A stretch of DNA of 64,000 bases. It comes from Rhodanobacteraceae bacterium ZG21-1. GTDB lineage: Bacteria > Pseudomonadota > Gammaproteobacteria > Xanthomonadales > Rhodanobacteraceae. Made by a program: the position numbers and the translations under genes. Shown piece by piece: positions 14,444 to 22,596 of the stretch. The notes beneath the pieces were generated by a model, which worked only from the letters and a program-made list of their open reading frames with translations, was not told where the DNA came from and did not search any database. The stretch covers positions 310,001 through 374,000 of the forward strand of contig JAJEJU010000022.1 in the NCBI GenBank assembly GCA_021390615.1, written 5' to 3'. Numbering within the stretch: the stretch's first letter is position 1; every line of letters begins with the position of its first letter.

Positions 14444-15301
14444 TCACACTGCTTCAGGCGAACCTGACTCCCGTGCCTCATCGAAAATGAGCGGGTCGTT
14501 TAGGTGATATCGCATAGGTCTGAATTCTCGGACTCCCTGATCATTTATCTTCAGACCTTGGATGGCTTCGACTCGCGCATGCCCCTTGTCTTCGAGCGAA
14601 AAAGTCAGCAGCCCACTCGCAAGAGGAAACAGAGCAGAAACAAATACGCTCGACGTGATCTGACCTTCGAGGGCCAGACCTTGCAATCGCGAAATCGCGG
14701 CGCGCCGAGACTTCTGAAGCGGACCAAATTGCTCCGTCTGATCGTTCTTGGGCTCGACGGAAAGCCGTCGAACTTTGCCCTCATTGTCTAGTGCCCACGA
14801 AAACCAGCTGAAGTCACGCGCATCATTTATGCGCCGCATACTTTGGGCGTAAGCATGATCCAGAAGCCGCCTCTGGTTAGCTGACAGATCATCGCTCGTC
14901 CCTTCATATGGGTATATTGAAACCCGAATACCCTTGAATAGCTCCAGCTCGCCAAACGCACGAAGCTCTGCTTCTACAACGTACTTGGATTTTAACCGGG
15001 CCTTTGACGACCAAATGAGTGATTCACACTCCTGCAAGGCATGAGCCCCTCGCTTTTTGTCTCCTGCAAGATAGGCCTCTAACGAAATCTCGAGCATCTC
15101 CTCCAAGATTCGAAGTAGGCGCTCGTCCTTGACCCTCGTCCTTACAAAATGAAAGCCGTTGCGGAGATCGGAGAACGCCTCCCTTAGTGACTTGTCCTGA
15201 TCAGCCGGCTGTCCATCAAACGACTTGAACCCGTCCGGAGCAGACAACACTAGCCAACTCCAAAGGGCATGGTAATCACCGATTCTCTCAAGCGCCCGCA
15301 T
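14444..15301 (-). CDS. Unknown protein (array gene 5)
   Basis: A 285-residue soluble protein. I place the start at ATG 15301 (MRALERIGDYHALWSWLV), preceded by GGGAGGGGAG. The frame is open upstream to 15394, but that extension reads through repeat copy 7 (LGPLPTQSGQF) and is not real protein. Features: mixed helices with a charged centre (LLRILEEMLEISLEAYLAGDK), a possible strand region FKGIRVSIYPYEGTSDD, and EEG-like acidic turns later. No transmembrane segment. I recognise no family; it is the largest gene of the array. Confidence 0.6.
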   Translation of the reverse strand: MRALERIGDYHALWSWLVLSAPDGFKSFDGQPADQDKSLREAFSDLRNGFHFVRTRVKDERLLRILEEMLEISLEAYLAGDKKRGAHALQECESLIWSSKARLKSKYVVEAELRAFGELELFKGIRVSIYPYEGTSDDLSANQRRLLDHAYAQSMRRINDARDFSWFSWALDNEGKVRRLSVEPKNDQTEQFGPLQKSRRAAISRLQGLALEGQITSSVFVSALFPLASGLLTFSLEDKGHARVEAIQGLKINDQGVREFRPMRYHLNDPLIFDEARESGSPEAV

Positions 15302-15351
15302 CTCCCCTCCCAGATCAGCAAATGTGAGTAAGCACCAAGGTTCGTCAAATT

Positions 15352-15375
15352 GCCCGCTCTGGGTTGGAAGCGGAC
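15352..15375 (+). repeat. Hairpin repeat copy 7 (degenerate)
   Basis: Left arm GCCCGCTCT, loop GGGTTG, right arm GAAGCGGAC. The inner pairs are weak, the outer CCGCT/AGCGG pairs remain. It lies 68 bp after the stop at 15444 and 50 bp before the start at 15301. Confidence 0.75.
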
Positions 15376-15443
15376 CTAGGCAGTCTAGGGCCAAACCAGG
15401 CTTAAGCCTCGCCAGCCCTACTCTCCGACTAACGCCAAAACTT

Positions 15444-15932
15444 TCACCATGGAGTCGGAGACATTTTGGCCAGTGCGGCTAACGTAGCGTCCCGATCTTC
15501 TCGGGTTCTGGCAAACGCTGGCTCTAGAGCGATGGCATGCTCGAAATCCAGCAAAGCGTCTTTCGGTCTACCGAGCTCACGAAGAAGCAACGCCCTGGCT
15601 CTACGTACGGTCGCTTGGTTTGGACTAACGGCAACAGCCCAATTAAAAGCATCAAGCGCCTCATCGGGTCGCCCTAACTTTTGCAGCAACATGCCCTTCA
15701 ATTGGAATGGCATGTGACTCTCAGGCAACTGGACTGCCGCCTCATCGAAATCTCTCAGGGCCTTGTCCGGTTCACCAATCTCCCAATGTGCCAACCCTCG
15801 GTTGTGCAACGCAGCTCCTACGGATACGCCGTGCTCGATGTGCGCAGAGAGGGACGCAATGACTTCCTGGTAATCCTCAAGCTCATCGAGCATCAGAACT
15901 CCATAGGGCTTGTCTGTATAAGCCACTCCCAC
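15444..15932 (-). CDS. Tetratricopeptide-repeat protein (array gene 4)
   Basis: A 162-residue protein with about three TPR units: LHNRGLAHWEIGEPDKALRD, FQLKGMLLQKLGRPDEALDA and RRARALLLRELGRPKDALLD, each with the A/G-x-x-x-x-x-x-G pattern and Pro at the end of helix B. TPRs mediate protein binding. I place the start at GTG 15932 (or 15926), just after GGGGGAG; the open frame upstream to 16058 crosses repeat copy 8 (SAFDPKRTYS) and is probably not translated. No enzyme domain is attached, so the partner is unknown. Confidence 0.75.
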   Translation of the reverse strand: MGVAYTDKPYGVLMLDELEDYQEVIASLSAHIEHGVSVGAALHNRGLAHWEIGEPDKALRDFDEAAVQLPESHMPFQLKGMLLQKLGRPDEALDAFNWAVAVSPNQATVRRARALLLRELGRPKDALLDFEHAIALEPAFARTREDRDATLAALAKMSPTPW

Positions 15933-15978
15933 CGTTCTCCCCCCCGCCTTAATCAGCTCTGGATCGCCGTCTGAGTAT

Positions 15979-16002
15979 GTCCGCTTTGGGTCGAAAGCGG
16001 AC
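15979..16002 (+). repeat. Hairpin repeat copy 8 (consensus)
   Basis: Perfect 9-bp stem: GTCCGCTTT, loop GGGTCG, AAAGCGGAC. It starts 22 bp after the stop at 16025 of the broken SMI1/KNR4 gene. Confidence 0.92.
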
Positions 16003-16024
16003 CTGCCACCGGCTGTCGCAGTGA

Positions 16025-16569
16025 TCAGATCTTGGACTCGAGATACTTTCCGGTCCAATTTGCGTTTGAGAGCGACGCCTCAAGTTTCTCGACAAAGGCG
16101 TCAAAGCTCTCGGCTACTAGCAGCTTGGTGTCTTCATCTCGGCCGTAACGGATCACCTTCCCAACAACCCCCAGTACATCGGGATCAAAGTCCAACCCGA
16201 TGTGGTTGCCGCCCCAGTCCCTCCCCAGGAGCGATTCGTATACATGGGCTTGATGGCTCCTTCGGGATGTGACGCCATGAACTCGGCACAGTCGGCATTC
16301 ATATCGTCTTCGTCCAGCGCCCGCCACATGTCCCATTGCTGGCGAATGCTCTCGATGGATAAGAGTTGCTGCCCTCCCACAAGTCCAGCCATCCCGTCCT
16401 GACCATCGTGAACCGACAGGAAGCTTTTTAGGCTAAGGGGAAAAGCCACCCCAATGTGGCGTTCAAGAGCATCAATCTGGTCGTCTGATGCGCCGTGCCT
16501 CAGGCCAACCTGGTCCTGGCAACCAAGCGCCCCTAAGAATCCTTCGATTCGTGTCCACTGTTCTTTCAT
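16025..16569 (-). pseudogene. SMI1/KNR4-family immunity gene broken by a frameshift (array gene 3)
   Basis: The first frame starts at ATG 16569 with GGAG upstream and encodes LERHIGVAFPLSLKSFLSVH, GGQQLLSIESI and GAIKPMYTNRSW. The second frame continues the same domain with RDWGGNHIGLDFDPDV, VGKVIRYGRDEDTK and SFDAFVEKLEASL to the stop at 16025. Together these make one SMI1/KNR4 domain of about 180 residues, a family rich in toxin-immunity proteins. Between SW and RDWGG the expected IPL-type residues are missing, so a deletion not divisible by three, near 16223-16224, is the likely cause. A sequencing error is the alternative. Confidence 0.8.
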
Positions 16570-16635
16570 GAGTTCTCCGCTCGAAAGGTATATCCGTTCA
16601 GACTGATAGCAGCGCCAGATTGGTGCCCCGGCAGT

Positions 16636-16659
16636 GTCCGCTTCGGGTCGGAAGCGGAC
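16636..16659 (+). repeat. Hairpin repeat copy 9 (compensated)
   Basis: GTCCGCTTC, loop GGGTCG, GAAGCGGAC, a perfect stem in which the loop-closing T-A pair of the consensus is replaced by C-G on both sides. Flanking GT and AC extend the stem to 11 bp. It lies 9 bp after the stop at 16669. Confidence 0.92.
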
Positions 16660-16668
16660 ACCATGTTC

Positions 16669-16935
16669 CTAAAGTATCCCAGAGCCCAGCTCTGCGGCGA
16701 GACCAATGCACCAACTTATGGCCGCGACCAGAAGAGTCCGCATAAATCGCCTTGTCTCTGGATATACCTGCGCGTCCGCACTTCTTGTATCGAACAATTC
16801 GCGCACCGAAATACCTGCGCTGCCTTCTCTGCGAATCCGTTGCCTTAGAAGCAAGATGCTCCAGGCTCCTGTGATCCAGCTGAGCACGAAAGCGGCTGTC
16901 GCAAGGAAGAAGATGAGTTGGGACAGGCTGTGCAT
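16669..16935 (-). CDS. Small two-helix membrane protein (array gene 2)
   Basis: An 88-residue protein with two membrane segments: LIFFLATAAFVLSWITGAWS near residues 6-27 and TLLVAAISWCIGLAAELG near 67-84, joined by a basic loop (LLRQRIRREGSAG) that should be cytoplasmic. AAGGAAG precedes the ATG at 16935. I recognise no family. Small membrane proteins of this shape serve as immunity proteins against pore-forming toxins in some systems, but nothing here proves that. Confidence 0.6.
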   Translation of the reverse strand: MHSLSQLIFFLATAAFVLSWITGAWSILLLRQRIRREGSAGISVRELFDTRSADAQVYPETRRFMRTLLVAAISWCIGLAAELGSGIL

Positions 16936-16977
16936 GTGCGCTTCCTTGCGACGGCCAATACTTACGCTGTCGGAAAT

Positions 16978-17001
16978 GTCCGCTTTGGGTCGAAAGCGGA
17001 C
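16978..17001 (+). repeat. Hairpin repeat copy 10 (consensus)
   Basis: Perfect 9-bp stem GTCCGCTTT / AAAGCGGAC with loop GGGTCG, extended to 11 bp by flanking AT and AT. It is the first repeat met by transcription through the array and lies 7 bp after the stop at 17009. Confidence 0.92.
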
Positions 17002-17008
17002 ATCGCGG

Positions 17009-17284
17009 CTACGGCTTCAAGAACCAAGGCCTTTCGTCGAAAGGCAATCGTATGTCGTGCTCGCCAAGCACGATCTTATAGTGCAGGAGCAGGTCCCATA
17101 GAGCATCGCGCAGGCGCTCCATGTCTTCGTTAGACCCAGCCTTTGCGCAGGCTTCATCAGCCATTATGCAGAGGTTGAAGAGCGTATCACCCTGAATCAG
17201 CACTCCCGGAAAGTTCCGACCCGGATGCCGCATCACTGCACGGTTTGTTTTGTCCGAATAGATTTCAACCGTCTCGGTCCGCAT
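17009..17284 (-). CDS. DUF6959-like protein (array gene 1)
   Basis: A 91-residue protein. ATG at 17284 follows GGGAG; the frame is open a little further upstream but this start has the best ribosome binding site. The sequence VEIYSDKTNRAVMRHPGRNF followed by PGVLIQGDTLFNLC and a helical C-terminus agrees with my recollection of the DUF6959 family, small proteins of unknown function that often stand among immunity-type genes. It is the first gene of the array and lies 45 bp from the end of the LprI-like gene. Confidence 0.7.
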   Translation of the reverse strand: MRTETVEIYSDKTNRAVMRHPGRNFPGVLIQGDTLFNLCIMADEACAKAGSNEDMERLRDALWDLLLHYKIVLGEHDIRLPFDERPWFLKP

Positions 17285-17329
17285 ATTGACTCCCTGATGG
17301 CTTACCGCCAACTGGCCCGTACCATCCGC

Positions 17330-18136
17330 TCAATCGGGCTGATCCGGCGTCTGGCTGTCGAGATAAGCCTTGCGCTTGGCGTAAGCCTGCTTCAGGCACT
17401 CCACGGTGGCGCACTTGTCTCTGACTGTCTTCAGCCAGTCCGTCTGGCCCTTCAACCATTGCTTGCGCGCCATGGCGTCAGGCTGCTCTGCGTAGAGATT
17501 GTCGAAGATATTGAACACGTCGCCGTCGAGCGCCGCCAGCTCGCGATCGCCGCACACCAACTGCTCCGCCTTGCCCTGCGCGAGCCGGCAATCGAGGCCC
17601 GCTTCGTGCACCAGCGGTAACGGACCGGCGTTCGCCCGCTTCAGCAGGTAGACGAAGGAATGCCCGTCGACGATGGACAGGTTCTGATCCGAGCCGTACA
17701 ACACCGCGCCGTTCAGCAGCTCCGTGCAGGGCGAGGTCGGCAAATCCTTCGCGTATTGCGCCGGCACGCCGAGGTAGTACTCGAAGCTCCAGTGCCGGAT
17801 GTCGACGCCGAAGTGCTGCTGGTAGAACGCGGCCACCGTCGCTTCGCTGCGATTGCCGCGAATGATGGCGATCGGGCCATCGTCGAACGCATAAGGCTGC
17901 CGCTTCTCGATGTGCGCGGTGCAGGTCGCATCGCCGCCGCCGTAGTGCAGGGTTACCTCGTCGCCGTCGATGCTCAAGGTGCTGGCGTAATGCGCCACTG
18001 TCGGCGCACTGATGACGCGCGACTCGTCGTGGCCCGGCCGGAAACTCTGGGCGATGCCTGCCAGCTGATAGACTTCTGCCGCCTGGGCGCAGACCGTTGT
18101 GCCCAGGCAGGCCACGGCGAAGACAAAGCTTTTCAT
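17330..18136 (-). CDS. Secreted protein with C-terminal LprI-like (DUF1311) domain
   Basis: A 268-residue protein. I start it at ATG 18136 because KSFVFAVACLGTTVCAQAA is a clear signal peptide. The C-terminal 90 residues hold GLDCRLAQGKAEQLVCGDRE, KQWLKGQTDWLKTVRDKCAT and VECLKQAYAKRKAYL, the four-cysteine pattern of the LprI/DUF1311 family, whose members include lysozyme inhibitors. The N-terminal 160 residues (beta-rich, with CTAHIEKRQPYAF) are an additional domain I do not recognise. Periplasmic location is expected. It borders the array on the right. Confidence 0.78.
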   Translation of the reverse strand: MKSFVFAVACLGTTVCAQAAEVYQLAGIAQSFRPGHDESRVISAPTVAHYASTLSIDGDEVTLHYGGGDATCTAHIEKRQPYAFDDGPIAIIRGNRSEATVAAFYQQHFGVDIRHWSFEYYLGVPAQYAKDLPTSPCTELLNGAVLYGSDQNLSIVDGHSFVYLLKRANAGPLPLVHEAGLDCRLAQGKAEQLVCGDRELAALDGDVFNIFDNLYAEQPDAMARKQWLKGQTDWLKTVRDKCATVECLKQAYAKRKAYLDSQTPDQPD

Positions 18137-18267
18137 GCAGGGAAGGCCCGATGGTGAGCCGGCTATTGTATCCAGCGGCACCGGCCCGGCACTACGAGGC
18201 AGCCGCCGATCGAGGCCGCGCCGAAGCCGACCTCGTACGAGGTCGGATCAACGTGGCCGATGCTGCG

Positions 18268-19491
18268 TCACGGCTTTGCTGCGCTGCCGGCAGCCGCCGG
18301 CGACAGCGCCTGCGCAGCGCGAAACCGCGTCGCCATGAAATGCTTCGGTGCGCCGTTCTCGGCCGGCGTCTGCTTGAGGAAGGCCGCCGCTGCCGCGTCG
18401 TGCTTCAGGTAGGCGTCGAGGAAATTCAGGGTATAGCGCGCGGCAAGGGCATGGTAGGTGTTGGCATCGTCGCGCCCGTAGTCGGCCACCTGGTTCTCGG
18501 CGAAGCGCTGCTCGTTCTGCCGGCGCTGATACATCGAGCTGAATTCCGGGTGGGCCATGCCCAACATGTTCACCGTCAGCAGGTCGCCGTGCCAGGCGTT
18601 CAGCACGTTCGGCCCCACCGTCCACTCGATCGGGCCGTCGTGGTACTGCTCGATGTCTTCCAGAAGATTCGGATAGCCGCCGATGAAGAAAAGCATCGGC
18701 AAGGTCATCCGCTCCGGATGAACGTCGCCGGCCGACTTCACCAGGCCCGGATACACGCGCATGCTGCCGTCGAAGGACACCAGGGCGTCGATGCGCGGAT
18801 CGCGGGCCGCCGCGAACAGGCTGGACCCGCCGCCCCAGCTCCAGCTCAGCACCGCAATCCTGGAGCCGTCGGCATCGGCCAGCGTCTTGGCATAGGTCAC
18901 CAGGAACGAAATGTCGCCGGCTTGCGCGTTGATCCCGTCCAGGTCGTCGGTCATGTCGCGCGTCGACACGCCCATCGAGGGGCTGGCGAGCACCACGTAG
19001 CCATGGCTGGCAAGGTATTCGCAGAGGTCGGCGTTGTCCCAAGCCACGGAGGAATCGCCCGGCGCATAGATCAATACCGGATAGCGCCCTGCCGCCGGAC
19101 GCGCATCGCGGAGCGCCCGCAGGGTCACATCGAACGAAGTCTTCAACAGCGTACGCCAGCGATTCTGCTGCGGATGCGGCGCGTCGAAATGCAGCTCGGT
19201 GTCGGCCAGCTGCACATAGTCGCCCACGCTCATCGGCTTCCCGCCGCTGGGTTCGGCGGGATACCAGACCAAGGTCTGCACGGGGCGGGCTCGATCCTCG
19301 TCCGCCGGCGCTGCGGAGCCAGCCGGCGCAGGCAAGAAGCTGCGCGTGCGGTCGTACTGATGCACCACCTTCAGCCCGACCGGATACGGCCCCGGCTTTT
19401 CCAGAAAGCGGAACGGCGAGGTCTGTGCCCATAGCGGTGCGGCGATCAGCGATGCAACCAGACCAAGGCACCATCGACTTAAAGTCTTCAT
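18268..19491 (-). CDS. Secreted alpha/beta-hydrolase (dienelactone hydrolase / lipase-like)
   Basis: A 407-residue protein with a signal peptide (LSRWCLGLVASLIAAPLWAQ). The core is an alpha/beta hydrolase: YPVLIYAPGDSSVAWDN (oxyanion-side loop), EYLASHGYVVLAS, and LSWSWGGGSSLFAA, in which the Ser of SWG is the likely nucleophile (a variant of GxSxG). PRIDALVSFDGS precedes the acid residue region and a His near MAHPEF is a candidate for the triad. It acts in the periplasm or outside the cell on an unknown ester. ATG at 19491. Confidence 0.78.
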   Translation of the reverse strand: MKTLSRWCLGLVASLIAAPLWAQTSPFRFLEKPGPYPVGLKVVHQYDRTRSFLPAPAGSAAPADEDRARPVQTLVWYPAEPSGGKPMSVGDYVQLADTELHFDAPHPQQNRWRTLLKTSFDVTLRALRDARPAAGRYPVLIYAPGDSSVAWDNADLCEYLASHGYVVLASPSMGVSTRDMTDDLDGINAQAGDISFLVTYAKTLADADGSRIAVLSWSWGGGSSLFAAARDPRIDALVSFDGSMRVYPGLVKSAGDVHPERMTLPMLFFIGGYPNLLEDIEQYHDGPIEWTVGPNVLNAWHGDLLTVNMLGMAHPEFSSMYQRRQNEQRFAENQVADYGRDDANTYHALAARYTLNFLDAYLKHDAAAAAFLKQTPAENGAPKHFMATRFRAAQALSPAAAGSAAKP

Positions 19492-19802
19492 CGCGCTTCC
19501 ATGTGAGCCACAGGCAACGCCAAGCAAGTTATGCGCGGCAAGGCCGAGCGGCATCTGCTGAAAGTCATTGCGAGTGCTGGCGTGCACCCCGGCAACGCAT
19601 CGAAACGTCTGCTGAGGACCCGCCTGAGAAGCAGGCGTGACCTGCCGACGAAACCATGCGCATGCCACACCGGTCGATCGGACTTTCCCGCGCGCTGCTC
19701 GTCCGCCCTTCATCGCATGCCACAAGTCAGGGTGACGGACCGCAGTGTTGCCACGCAGACCCGCTGGCATAGACTGCAAATAATCAACGCCGGGAGCGCC
19801 GT
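19492..19802. other. Divergent intergenic region (311 bp)
   Basis: The region separates the hydrolase (minus) from the aspartyl protease (plus) and must hold both promoters. I see no convincing coding frame, repeat or operator in it. Confidence 0.6.
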
Positions 19803-20729
19803 ATGATCTCTCCATTGCGCCTGTTGCCGATGGCCGCCGTGGGTGCCGCGCTCTTCGCGGCCACGACGAGCCAGGCGGCAGTCAGCGTGCCGTTTGACTT
19901 CTCGAAGCAGGCCATCGCCTTGAACGTGACCGTCAAGGGAGCGCCGCTGTATGTGCTGCTGGATACCGGCGCCGACCCTTCGCTGATCGATATCCATCGC
20001 GCAGATGCGCTCGGCCTGCCGATAAACCGCAGCGCCGGCGGAAACGCCGACGGCGAAGGCTCAGGCAATACCACCGTGTTCCCGTCCACCATCCAGCAGC
20101 TCGCCATCGCAGGCCACGCCTTCGGTGACGTGGAAAGCCTGGCCGCGGACACGGCGGCGCTTTCGAAATCGTACGGACGACGGGTTGACGGCGTACTCGG
20201 ATACAGCTTCCTGAAAGACAAGATCGTGTTGATCGACTACCCCGCCAGCACCGTCACGATCTTCGCCAGCGCCAAGGAATCCGCGGCGTCCGTCGCGTCA
20301 TGCCGCAAGCACTACGCTACGCCGTTGCGCTCGTTCGCCGACGATCAAATCCCCGTGATTCCCGATTTCCACCTCGGCAGCGCCAGCGTGCCGGTCTCGC
20401 TGGACACGGGCTCCAATCGGGGCATCGCGCTGTATCAATCGGCACTCGACGCGGATGGCGTGCGCGGCGCACTGAAGCTCACAGGCAAGGTGCAGGGTGC
20501 CGGCGCACGGGGCAGTTTCAGCAGCGACGCCGCCACTTTGAACGCCCCGATCGCCCTCGGCCCGTTTCGGCTACCCGCTGGCGAAACCGTGGTCGTGATG
20601 TCGGACAAGGGTTCGGCCGAGACCCGTGTGGCCAACGTGGGCAACCGCACCTTCGCAGCCATGCATGTCAGGCTGCTGCTCGACTACCCGGCAAAGCAGC
20701 TGTCGTTCTACGGCGACTGCACGCACTGA
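19803..20729 (+). CDS. Secreted retropepsin-like aspartyl protease
   Basis: A 308-residue protein with a signal peptide (LLPMAAVGAALFAATTSQAA). The mature protein has two homologous halves: YVLLDTGADPSLIDI carries the classical DTGA active-site loop with a following hydrophobic-hydrophobic-Gly (GVLGYSFL), and the second half has VSLDTGSNRGIALY. Having both DTG motifs in one chain makes a pseudo-dimeric pepsin-type site possible; bacterial members of this group are often annotated as aspartyl protease family. Substrate unknown; periplasmic location expected. Confidence 0.82.
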   Translation: MISPLRLLPMAAVGAALFAATTSQAAVSVPFDFSKQAIALNVTVKGAPLYVLLDTGADPSLIDIHRADALGLPINRSAGGNADGEGSGNTTVFPSTIQQLAIAGHAFGDVESLAADTAALSKSYGRRVDGVLGYSFLKDKIVLIDYPASTVTIFASAKESAASVASCRKHYATPLRSFADDQIPVIPDFHLGSASVPVSLDTGSNRGIALYQSALDADGVRGALKLTGKVQGAGARGSFSSDAATLNAPIALGPFRLPAGETVVVMSDKGSAETRVANVGNRTFAAMHVRLLLDYPAKQLSFYGDCTH

Positions 20730-20848
20730 GTCATGCCGGCCGAAGTAGCGGCTGAGCACAGGACGCCAGGCGGTCCCTGTGCTGTTTTGACACGGCATCG
20801 AAGCCGCGGCGATGAGCTTGCCGCGGTATCGTTGCAACGACGCCCGCA

Positions 20849-22540
20849 TCAGGCGACGGTCGGCTCCAGCCGCGCGAACAATGCGCCGTGCGGCGGCAGC
20901 GCCAGATGGCCGGCGCGGTACGCGCCGCCCGGCAAGCCGTGTCCTTCCAGCGTCAGCCAGTCGCCTGCCAGCGGCAAGCTCAGTGCCGTCGCCTCGCCGG
21001 AAAGATTGAACGCCGCCAGCAGCGTGGTTCCTTCGTAGCGGCGCAGCAGAGCCAGCACCGGCTCGGCGGTTTCGACGAAGGCGATCTCGCCCCAGCGCAG
21101 GGCAGGCTGCTCTTTGCGCCAGCGCATGAAGGCGCGGAACCGGTTGAGCACCGAATGCGCGTCCTGCTCCTGGTGCGCTACGGCGAGCTCGCGGTGTTCG
21201 TCAGGCAGCGGCAGCCACGGCTTGCCTGCACTGAAGCCGCCGTGCTCGTCGTCGCGCCACGGCATCGGCGTGCGGCAACCATCGCGCCCCTTGAAGGTGG
21301 GCCAGAACGCGATGCCGTAGGGATCTTGCAACGCCTCGTAGGGCAGCTCGGCCTCGGTCAGTCCCAGCTCCTCGCCCTGATAGATGCATACCGAGCCACG
21401 CAGACTGCACAGCATCGCACTCAACAGACTGGCCAGCCGGTGCGACGGGTGCGCGCCGCCCCAGCGGCTGAGCACGCGCGCCACGTCGTGGTTGGAGATG
21501 GCCCAGCACGGCCAGCCCTCGCGCATCTGCGCCTCCAGCCGGGTCACCGTGTCGCGGATATAGGCAGCGCTGAAATCGTCGGTGAGCAGCTCGAAGCTGT
21601 AGCCCATATGCAGGCGGCGGCCGGCGGTGTATTCAGCCATGGTCGCCAGCGAATCCTCCGAGGAGATTTCGCCCAAGGTGGTCGCGGCGGGATAGCGGTC
21701 CAGCAAGGCGCGCAGCTCGCTGAGGAAGGCCAGGTTCTCCGGCTGGGTGTTGTTGTAGTAGTGGTACTGGAACGCGTACGGGTTGTCCGGACTGAAGCCG
21801 CGGCCGGTGCGCTCATGTTCGGGCTTGGGCGGGTTGTCGCGCAGCTGGCGGTCGTGGAAGCAGAAGTTGATCGCGTCCAGGCGCAGACCGTCGACGCCTT
21901 TGTCCAGCCAGAACTTCACGTCGTCCAGCACCGCGCGACGCACCTCTGGATGATGGAAATTCAGATCGGGCTGCGAGGCAAGGAAATTGTGCAGGTAATA
22001 CTGGCCGCGGCGCGGTTCCCACTGCCAGGCCGAACCGCCGAACAGCGACAGCCAGTTGTTCGGCGGCGTGCCATCCTCGCGGGCATCGGCCCACACGTAC
22101 CAGTCGGCGCGCGAATTGTCTCGACTGGCGCGGCTCTGCTTGAACCAGGCGTGCTCGGCCGAAGTATGGCTGAGCACCTGGTCGATCATCACCTTCAGGC
22201 CCAGCGCATGCGCCTTGTCCAGCAGCCGCTCGAAATCGCCCAGCGTGCCGAACAGCGGGTCGACATCGCGGTAGTCGGCGATGTCGTAGCCGAAGTCGGC
22301 CATCGGCGAACGGAAGAACGGCGCGATCCAGATCGCGTCCACGCCCAGGCTGGCCACGTAGTCGAGCCGCTCGATGATGCCTGGCAGGTCGCCCACGCCG
22401 TCGCCATCGGTGTCGAGGAAGCTGCGCGGATAAATCTGGTAGATCACCGCGCCGCGCCACCAGATGGCGTCGGCCGGAGCGCGTGTCGCGGGCGTGGCGT
22501 CCGTGTTCGCCGGGCGCGCATGAGAGGCAGTCTTGAGCAT
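20849..22540 (-). CDS. GH13 alpha-glucosidase (cytoplasmic type)
   Basis: A 563-residue GH13 enzyme without a signal peptide. The barrel begins with VIYQIYPRSFLDTDGDGVGD; the catalytic Asp lies in DGLRLDAINFC near residue 215, the Glu in TLGEISSED near 288 and the transition-state Asp in AISNHDVAR near 347. The DGDGVGD calcium-type loop and QWEPRRGQYYLHNFLASQPD identify the oligo-1,6-glucosidase/alpha-glucosidase branch, which releases glucose from maltose-type oligosaccharides. ATG at 22540 gives the shortest reasonable N-terminus; upstream starts (22573) are possible. Divergent from the receptor, with two operators between them. Confidence 0.88.
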   Translation of the reverse strand: MLKTASHARPANTDATPATRAPADAIWWRGAVIYQIYPRSFLDTDGDGVGDLPGIIERLDYVASLGVDAIWIAPFFRSPMADFGYDIADYRDVDPLFGTLGDFERLLDKAHALGLKVMIDQVLSHTSAEHAWFKQSRASRDNSRADWYVWADAREDGTPPNNWLSLFGGSAWQWEPRRGQYYLHNFLASQPDLNFHHPEVRRAVLDDVKFWLDKGVDGLRLDAINFCFHDRQLRDNPPKPEHERTGRGFSPDNPYAFQYHYYNNTQPENLAFLSELRALLDRYPAATTLGEISSEDSLATMAEYTAGRRLHMGYSFELLTDDFSAAYIRDTVTRLEAQMREGWPCWAISNHDVARVLSRWGGAHPSHRLASLLSAMLCSLRGSVCIYQGEELGLTEAELPYEALQDPYGIAFWPTFKGRDGCRTPMPWRDDEHGGFSAGKPWLPLPDEHRELAVAHQEQDAHSVLNRFRAFMRWRKEQPALRWGEIAFVETAEPVLALLRRYEGTTLLAAFNLSGEATALSLPLAGDWLTLEGHGLPGGAYRAGHLALPPHGALFARLEPTVA

Positions 22541-22582
22541 GCGGGGCAGCTTAGCGGCAGCCTGCGCGAACATTGACGGCAC

Positions 22583-22596
22583 TGCATACGTATTCA
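22583..22596. promoter_or_regulatory. Candidate LacI-type operator
   Basis: The 14-mer TGCATACGTATTCA is a near-perfect palindrome centred on CG (ATACGTAT). It lies 43 bp before the GH13 start at 22540. Its reverse complement is identical to the sites at 22800 and 51306. Confidence 0.72.

Noticed and set aside
11911-17001. The array as a classical chromosomal integron with attC sites
   Set aside because: The repeats lack the GTTRRRY core and the R''/L'' box layout, and no integron integrase is present in the window.
13263-17001. The hairpins as ordinary rho-independent terminators
   Set aside because: No U-tract follows the stems on the minus strand, and the loop is conserved in sequence, which terminators do not require.
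11911-17001. CRISPR array
   Set aside because: Spacing between repeats is 325-935 bp and contains genes; no cas genes are near.
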